NCBI GenBank assembly: GCA_964640325.1
Contig: CAZXID010000006.1
Span: 7,959-71,958 of the forward strand
Source of the DNA: DAOQAU01 sp964640325
Lineage (GTDB): Bacteria > Cyanobacteriota > Vampirovibrionia > Gastranaerophilales > Gastranaerophilaceae
Length of the DNA stretch: 64,000 nucleotides
Reading direction: 5' to 3'
The notes beneath the pieces are model-generated. The model was not told the origin of the DNA. It did no database searches and saw nothing but the letters and a program-made list of their open reading frames with translations. The position numbers were made by a program, and so were the translations under genes. Every line of letters starts with the position of its first letter. Position 1 is the stretch's first letter. This document shows positions 60,781 to 64,000 of the stretch, one piece after another.

Positions 60781-61782
60781 TCATTTTTTTTGGCATAGGG
60801 GTACTTCTATCATTGTGCCTTTGTACTTTGGAGCCTCGGGGTAAAGAGGGCTTGTGATAGAAATTTTTTCTCCGTAATTTTCAAAATCTATAATTTTTTG
60901 AATTTTTTTAAGTCCAAAGCCGGTGCCATTGGTCTTCCCTACATTTGAGCCTCTTTGACCAAGCAAAACCCGGGAATGTTCATCTTGGGGTATTCCTATC
61001 CCATTGTCTTTTAAATAAACAAATAATTTATTGTTTTTTTCTAAAAAGCCTAATTCTATTTCACTTCCATTAGGGGAGTATTTAATTGCATTTCCTAATA
61101 AATTTGAAAGAATTGTATAATTTTTGTAGTCTAAAACCATTTTTTCATTGTAGGCTTCAATTAATTCGGGATTTTGTATTGTAAGAGCTAAATTTTTATG
61201 TTTTAATCCTATTGCAAAAGTTTCATGTACAAGGTTAACAAGCTTTTTGAGCCCGATTGTTGTATCGTTTGCCCCTAAATTATTATCAATAAAAAACTCA
61301 TAAGTTTTGTAGGTTTTGCCTAAATCTTTGAACATTTTTGAGCAGATAGCGCCTACCGAGGGTAAAAGATTTGGGTCCTTAGGCGAAAGCTCAATGACAG
61401 CCAATTTTGAAAATACCAGTTTATTGGCTATATCATGTAAAAAATCATCCTTAAATGTTGTCAGATGACCTTTTTGGTCACTTAAATTATAAATAAAGTT
61501 TTTTTGCAGAAGATTTATTTTGTTTTCAATAAATTCAAAAAAGCCAATCAAGCTTTTATTATCTGATTCAGCAAGTTTTTTTATACATTCATCTTCAATC
61601 TTGTTAAGTTCTGATAAAACATTTTTAAAAGAGCCTTTAAATGTTAAAGTTTGCGCAGGTTTTGATTTTATGAAGACATCATGGTTATTTTTTGAAAAAG
61701 CCCTGCTTGGCTGAAATTTGTTTGAAAATTGTTCGCCGTAAAAATTAAATTTATCTCTTGTTATTGGTTTAACTGCTAACAT
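60781..61782 (-). CDS. Soluble histidine kinase-like protein with N-terminal F-x-G motifs
   Basis: 333 residues. The N-terminus has FNFYG and LTFKGS, the aromatic-x-Gly style. HisKA-like helix with FLHDIANKLVFSKLAVIEL (possible phospho-acceptor H about 114). The HATPase has NLLGNAIKYSPNG, LKDNGIGIPQ and NGTGFGLKKIQ. No transmembrane segment; the signal may be cytoplasmic. No cognate response regulator is adjacent. AAGGA lies before the ATG. Confidence 0.85.
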   Translation of the reverse strand: MLAVKPITRDKFNFYGEQFSNKFQPSRAFSKNNHDVFIKSKPAQTLTFKGSFKNVLSELNKIEDECIKKLAESDNKSLIGFFEFIENKINLLQKNFIYNLSDQKGHLTTFKDDFLHDIANKLVFSKLAVIELSPKDPNLLPSVGAICSKMFKDLGKTYKTYEFFIDNNLGANDTTIGLKKLVNLVHETFAIGLKHKNLALTIQNPELIEAYNEKMVLDYKNYTILSNLLGNAIKYSPNGSEIELGFLEKNNKLFVYLKDNGIGIPQDEHSRVLLGQRGSNVGKTNGTGFGLKKIQKIIDFENYGEKISITSPLYPEAPKYKGTMIEVPLCQKK

Positions 61783-61879
61783 TTTTGTTCCTTATATTAA
61801 TAATAATTACCTGAATTTGAAAAATTGTTCTTTTTACAATTAATTGTAAAAAATCTTAATACGTTTTTTAAAGGCATGC

Positions 61880-61910
61880 TTGCATATAAGTTTTGATTTG
61901 ATATTATAAT
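61880..61910 (+). promoter_or_regulatory. rpmI: Promoter of rpmI-rplT
   Basis: TTGCAT at 61880-61885 and TATAAT at 61905-61910 (spacer 19; TATTAT at 61902 would give 16). Start predicted near 61917. Confidence 0.45.
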
Positions 61911-61928
61911 ATAGCAAAGCCGAAAGTT

Positions 61929-61957
61929 TTATGGTATTGGCTACCATAATCTTTTTT
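61929..61957 (+). terminator. Leader terminator/attenuator before rpmI
   Basis: TTATGGTA and TACCATAA pair around TTGGC, then TCTTTTTTG. It lies after the predicted promoter and about 33 bases before the rpmI ATG, so it would terminate inside the leader. Ribosomal protein operons with L20 are often autoregulated by such leaders. Confidence 0.55.
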
Positions 61958-61989
61958 GTACTTAACTTTAAAATAAAGGAGAAAAGAAA

Positions 61990-62199
61990 ATGCCAAAAAT
62001 GAAAACACACAAGTCCGGAGCGAAACGCTATAAAGTTACCGCTAACGGCAAAATCTTAAGAAGACACGCCGGTATAGGTCACCTTCTTGCAAACAAAAGT
62101 TCAACCAGAAAAAGAAGAATTTCCGGTATGGAAGAGATATCAGAAACACATGTGGATTTGGTATCAAAACAGTTACCATACAAGAAGTATTCAAGGTAG
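61990..62199 (+). CDS. rpmI: 50S ribosomal protein L35
   Basis: 69 residues, of normal length; MPKMKTHKSGAKRYKVTANGKI is the L35 signature and HAGIGHLLANKSSTRKRR the conserved basic part. AAAGGAGA lies before the ATG. infC, which often precedes it, is absent here. Confidence 0.96.
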   Translation: MPKMKTHKSGAKRYKVTANGKILRRHAGIGHLLANKSSTRKRRISGMEEISETHVDLVSKQLPYKKYSR

Positions 62200-62284
62200 C
62201 GCGAGCGAGCAGAGGGCGAAGGTCTTTTGTTTGGAAAAACGAAGTTTTGAAAACAAAAACCGAAGACCCTTTTAACGCGAGCGA
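62200..62284. repeat. MITE-like insertion in rpmI-rplT spacer
   Basis: 9-base direct repeats CGCGAGCGA (62200-62208 and 62276-62284) flank 67 bases that hold GGTCTT/AAGACC and TTTTG/CAAAA inverted arms. It begins directly after the rpmI stop. The structure resembles a small insertion with target duplication. Confidence 0.5.
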
Positions 62285-62322
62285 TGCGGAACAAGTTAGT
62301 AAAGAGAAAAGGAGAATCTATA

Positions 62323-62673
62323 ATGAGAGTAAAACGCGGAAACGTTAGTCGTAAAAGACATAAAAAAATACTTAAACTGGCAAAAGGGTTCATAGGCGCA
62401 AGAAGCAGAATATTTAAAGTTGCAAATTGTGCGGTTATGAAAGCGCTTAAATACCAATACAGAGACAGACGGGTTCTGAAAAGAAACATGAGAAGACTCT
62501 GGATTGTTAGAATTAACGCAGCTGTCAGAGAACAGGGAATGAGCTATTCAAGATTTGTCAACGCCTGCAAAAAAGCAAACATTATAGTAAACAGAAAAAT
62601 GCTTGCCGATATGGCGGTTAATGATAAAGAGGCGTTTAGTGTTTTGGTTGAAGCCGCAAAAGCTTCAGCTTAA
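62323..62673 (+). CDS. rplT: 50S ribosomal protein L20
   Basis: 116 residues from the start at 62323 (AAAAGGAGA upstream). An in-frame extension to 62284 is not supported. MRVKRGNVSRKRHKKILKLAKGF and RDRRVLKRNMRRLWIVRINAA are L20 blocks. It binds 23S rRNA early in 50S assembly and represses its own operon in other bacteria. Confidence 0.97.
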   Translation: MRVKRGNVSRKRHKKILKLAKGFIGARSRIFKVANCAVMKALKYQYRDRRVLKRNMRRLWIVRINAAVREQGMSYSRFVNACKKANIIVNRKMLADMAVNDKEAFSVLVEAAKASA

Positions 62674-62692
62674 AATGTGAAAAAATACAAAA

Positions 62693-62730
62693 CAAAAGGT
62701 GCCGAGTTTTTTAAAACTCGGCACCTTTTG
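62693..62730 (+). terminator. Intrinsic terminator
   Basis: Perfect 18-base arms around TT, with CGGCACC-type GC core. It ends the rpmI-rplT operon and, in reverse, the gene at 62772. Confidence 0.85.
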
Positions 62731-62771
62731 TATATCGTTATGCCGTAGCTTAAAATATATTTATCGAGACC

Positions 62772-63185
62772 TTAAGAATTTTTAATTTGAAAAACACATT
62801 TTGAACATCTTGCTTTAGGATGGAGCATGAGGTTGTCTTCTAAGTCATAGAGTTTTGCAATTCTTGTTATTAGTTGTGAGCCGCAGTTAGGGCATGTCAA
62901 ATTAGTTTCTCCGGCTAAAATGTTTTCTTTTAATTCATCAACAATTTCTTGAGAAACAAATTTGTTTTCAAAATCTTTTTCCAGTTCTTTAATTTCTATT
63001 GGTTCACATTTAAGCGTTTTGGCAAGGTTTTGTCTTACGGTTGTGGATAAAAAAAGCTCTTCTCCTGCTTCAATTTTTTCAATCAAATCCAAATCAAGGT
63101 GGCATTTTTTTGCCAGCCCTTTTGCTGATAATCCCAAATCTTCTCTTTTTTTCTGTACAAACTGTGCCAAAGATGTTTTTTTCAT
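62772..63185 (-). CDS. HTH (XRE-type) protein with C-terminal zinc ribbon
   Basis: 137 residues. An N-terminal XRE helix-turn-helix (about 4-62: KKREDLGLSAKGLAKKCHLDLDLIEKIEAGEE). The C-terminal CPNCGSQ ... CSKC pair is likely a zinc ribbon. It probably binds DNA; the target is unknown. It has no Shine-Dalgarno: TATAAT ends 6 bases before the ATG, so a leaderless mRNA is likely. Confidence 0.82.
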   Translation of the reverse strand: MKKTSLAQFVQKKREDLGLSAKGLAKKCHLDLDLIEKIEAGEELFLSTTVRQNLAKTLKCEPIEIKELEKDFENKFVSQEIVDELKENILAGETNLTCPNCGSQLITRIAKLYDLEDNLMLHPKARCSKCVFQIKNS

Positions 63186-63191
63186 ATATTT

Positions 63192-63197
63192 ATTATA
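63192..63197 (-). promoter_or_regulatory. -10 element, leaderless HTH gene
   Basis: TATAAT on the minus strand, six bases before the ATG at 63185. No Shine-Dalgarno. Confidence 0.5.
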
Positions 63198-63200
63198 GCA

Positions 63201-63229
63201 GTAAATAGTAAATGGTAAATAGTAAATAG
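63201..63229. repeat. GTAAATA heptad repeat, STRR-like
   Basis: Units GTAAATA, GTAAATG, GTAAATA, GTAAATA. Identical, with three flanking bases, to the copy at 15749. Confidence 0.8.
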
Positions 63230-63425
63230 AAATGAATAAGAAGTAGGTTGGGCTTTTCAGCCCAACAGCATATAACTGCTCCCCCCTACGCTCGGAGGAT
63301 TTGACGAGGTTTTATATGCAATTAAATCATAAAAATGTATGATTTAATTTAATAAATAAATTGTTAATATAAACCTATTAAATCGATACTCCTTAGAGAC
63401 AACGATACACATATCCCTAATCAAC

Positions 63426-63459
63426 AGCTATGCACCCCTAAAGTTCATAGCTTTTTTTT
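63426..63459 (+). terminator. Orphan intrinsic terminator
   Basis: AGCTATG pairs with CATAGCT, followed by eight T. No coding gene lies upstream on this strand, so it may end a small RNA of roughly 60-200 bases. Confidence 0.55.
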
Positions 63460-63514
63460 GCGGAAAAATTTTAATAATTTTCCCGCAAGGATTGAGAATT
63501 ATTATTTTCATGTT

Positions 63515-63560
63515 GTCCTTTTCTTTCTCTTTTTTGCGATGAAAAGAGAAAGAAAAGGAC
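63515..63560. repeat. Perfect 19-base inverted repeat
   Basis: Arms 63515-63533 and 63542-63560, loop of 8 bases. Pyrimidine arm rich in CTTTT; a further GAAAAGAAAGAGAAAA tract follows. Probably part of a dispersed repeat. Confidence 0.7.
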
Positions 63561-63897
63561 GAAAAGAAAGAGAAAACCGCGAACAAAAGGCCAAAGCGTC
63601 AGGGCTGTGCCCTGAACCCCCTTTCCCCCTTTAGCGAGTTTTTTAGTTTGAGTAGGCGGAATGTAATGCCCGAAAATCCGATTGTTTGAGTACTGTGCCG
63701 AACAAAAGCTGACTAAATGTCAGGTTTTGTGAGAGGTAGAGTTGAGGATTTTCAATGAAATGAGCCGTACTCAAATTTAAAAACGAGCAGCAGGGGGTGG
63801 CTTTTTGTGGTACTTTTTGCCACCAAAAAGTACCGAAAGAAAGTAAAAAAAATAACATCAAAAAAATTTTTTAATAAAAATATTATTAATTAAATTT

Positions 63898-64000
63898 TTA
63901 CTTCTTCGACCTTTTCCAAAAGAAATAGACCGGCAAACCCGCCAAGGTTATCAAAAGCCCCGGCAGAGTATAAAGCGGTTTGTACATAGCCAAACAAATT
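63898..64000 (-). CDS. Amino-acid permease (APC-type), C-terminal fragment
   Basis: Only the last 34 codons are inside the window. They read ...MYKPLYTLPGLLITLAG LPVYFFWKRSKK: a final hydrophobic helix with LPG and GLPVYFFW followed by a basic tail, as at the end of APC-superfamily amino-acid permeases. Stop TAA at 63898. The identity rests on a short segment. Confidence 0.55.
   Translation of the reverse strand, partial: ICLAMYKPLYTLPGLLITLAGLPVYFFWKRSKK

Larger units (their letters stand above)
63186..63897. other. Gene-free, repeat-rich region
   Basis: 712 bases between the HTH gene and the permease end. Contents in order: -10 element for the HTH gene, GTAAATA heptads (63201-63229), a GTTGGGC/GCCCAAC hairpin (about 63247-63266), a terminator hairpin (63426-63459), a 19-base inverted repeat (63515-63560), CAGGGC/GCCCTG (63600-63614), and overlapping hairpins around 63796-63834. 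A 72-residue reverse frame in it lacks a ribosome-binding site and overlaps the hairpins. Confidence 0.65.

Noticed and set aside
62284..62322. Longer L20 N-terminus (start at 62284)
   Set aside because: L20 proteins begin at the MRVKRG start, which has a strong ribosome-binding site; the extension lies in the spacer and overlaps the end of the insertion-like repeat.
63643..63861. 72-residue reverse frame at the repeat-rich tract
   Set aside because: It overlaps several perfect hairpins, lacks a start signal and has no recognisable composition; more likely repeat DNA.

Overview
The window looks like an AT-rich, Gram-negative anaerobe. The best fit is a non-photosynthetic cyanobacterial relative (Melainabacteria / Vampirovibrionia, probably Gastranaerophilales). 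The LPS-type sugar genes (kdsC/kdsD-like), a TolC-family outer-membrane protein, a flagellar export gate and ADP-forming acyl-CoA synthetase fermentation occur without any photosynthesis gene. Several lineage-type hypothetical proteins begin with a short aromatic-x-Gly N-terminal motif, and dispersed heptad repeats recall cyanobacterial STRRs. The placement is inferred from gene content, not from a 16S gene or a tree.

Layout. 1-3.3 kb: a locus resembling the Desulfovibrio ORP system (two NifX/NafY-type cofactor proteins, a DUF5320 protein, two MinD-type ATPases with ferredoxin inserts), preceded by a perfectly palindromic promoter; two related structured leaders precede the two NifX-type genes. 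4-9.2 kb: tRNA-Leu with a duplicated 3' fragment, surE, and a reverse operon kdsD-kdsC-queD-uppP. 9.4-20 kb: lineage-specific hypotheticals, glmS, ahcY, a TatD-linked radical SAM protein, ADP-forming acyl-CoA synthetase, gltX, TetR. 20.5-29.8 kb: a TolC-like protein fused to a periplasmic-binding domain, then a chemosensory module (double CheW, REC-GGDEF, MCP, CheA-REC). 29.8-37 kb: mutS, then pyrH-frr-cdsA-rnc-rpe. 37.6-47 kb: a reverse-strand run fliP-fliQ-fliR-flhB-flhA-PilZ-hypothetical-histidine kinase-HD-GYP-PLP enzyme, linking the flagellar export gate to c-di-GMP signalling. 47-64 kb: two AGCS symporters, GT4, GH57, a pterin-binding methyltransferase-like protein, tRNA-Ser with a GIY-YIG ORF between direct repeats, a hemerythrin, UDG, amidase, a HisC-HAD fusion with hisB, rpmI-rplT, a zinc-ribbon HTH protein, a 0.7 kb repeat-rich tract and the end of an amino-acid permease.

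The observations most worth checking are: (1) the duplicated leader RNA candidate and symmetric promoter of the ORP-like locus; (2) a dispersed TGTCAT...ATGACA palindromic element, one copy of which lies in frame inside mutS; (3) a solitary GIY-YIG ORF framed by direct repeats behind tRNA-Ser; (4) a substrate-binding/TolC fusion; (5) compact, apparently leaderless divergent promoters; (6) heptad/octad repeats that form gene junctions and enter coding sequence. No CRISPR array, rRNA or transposase was seen.
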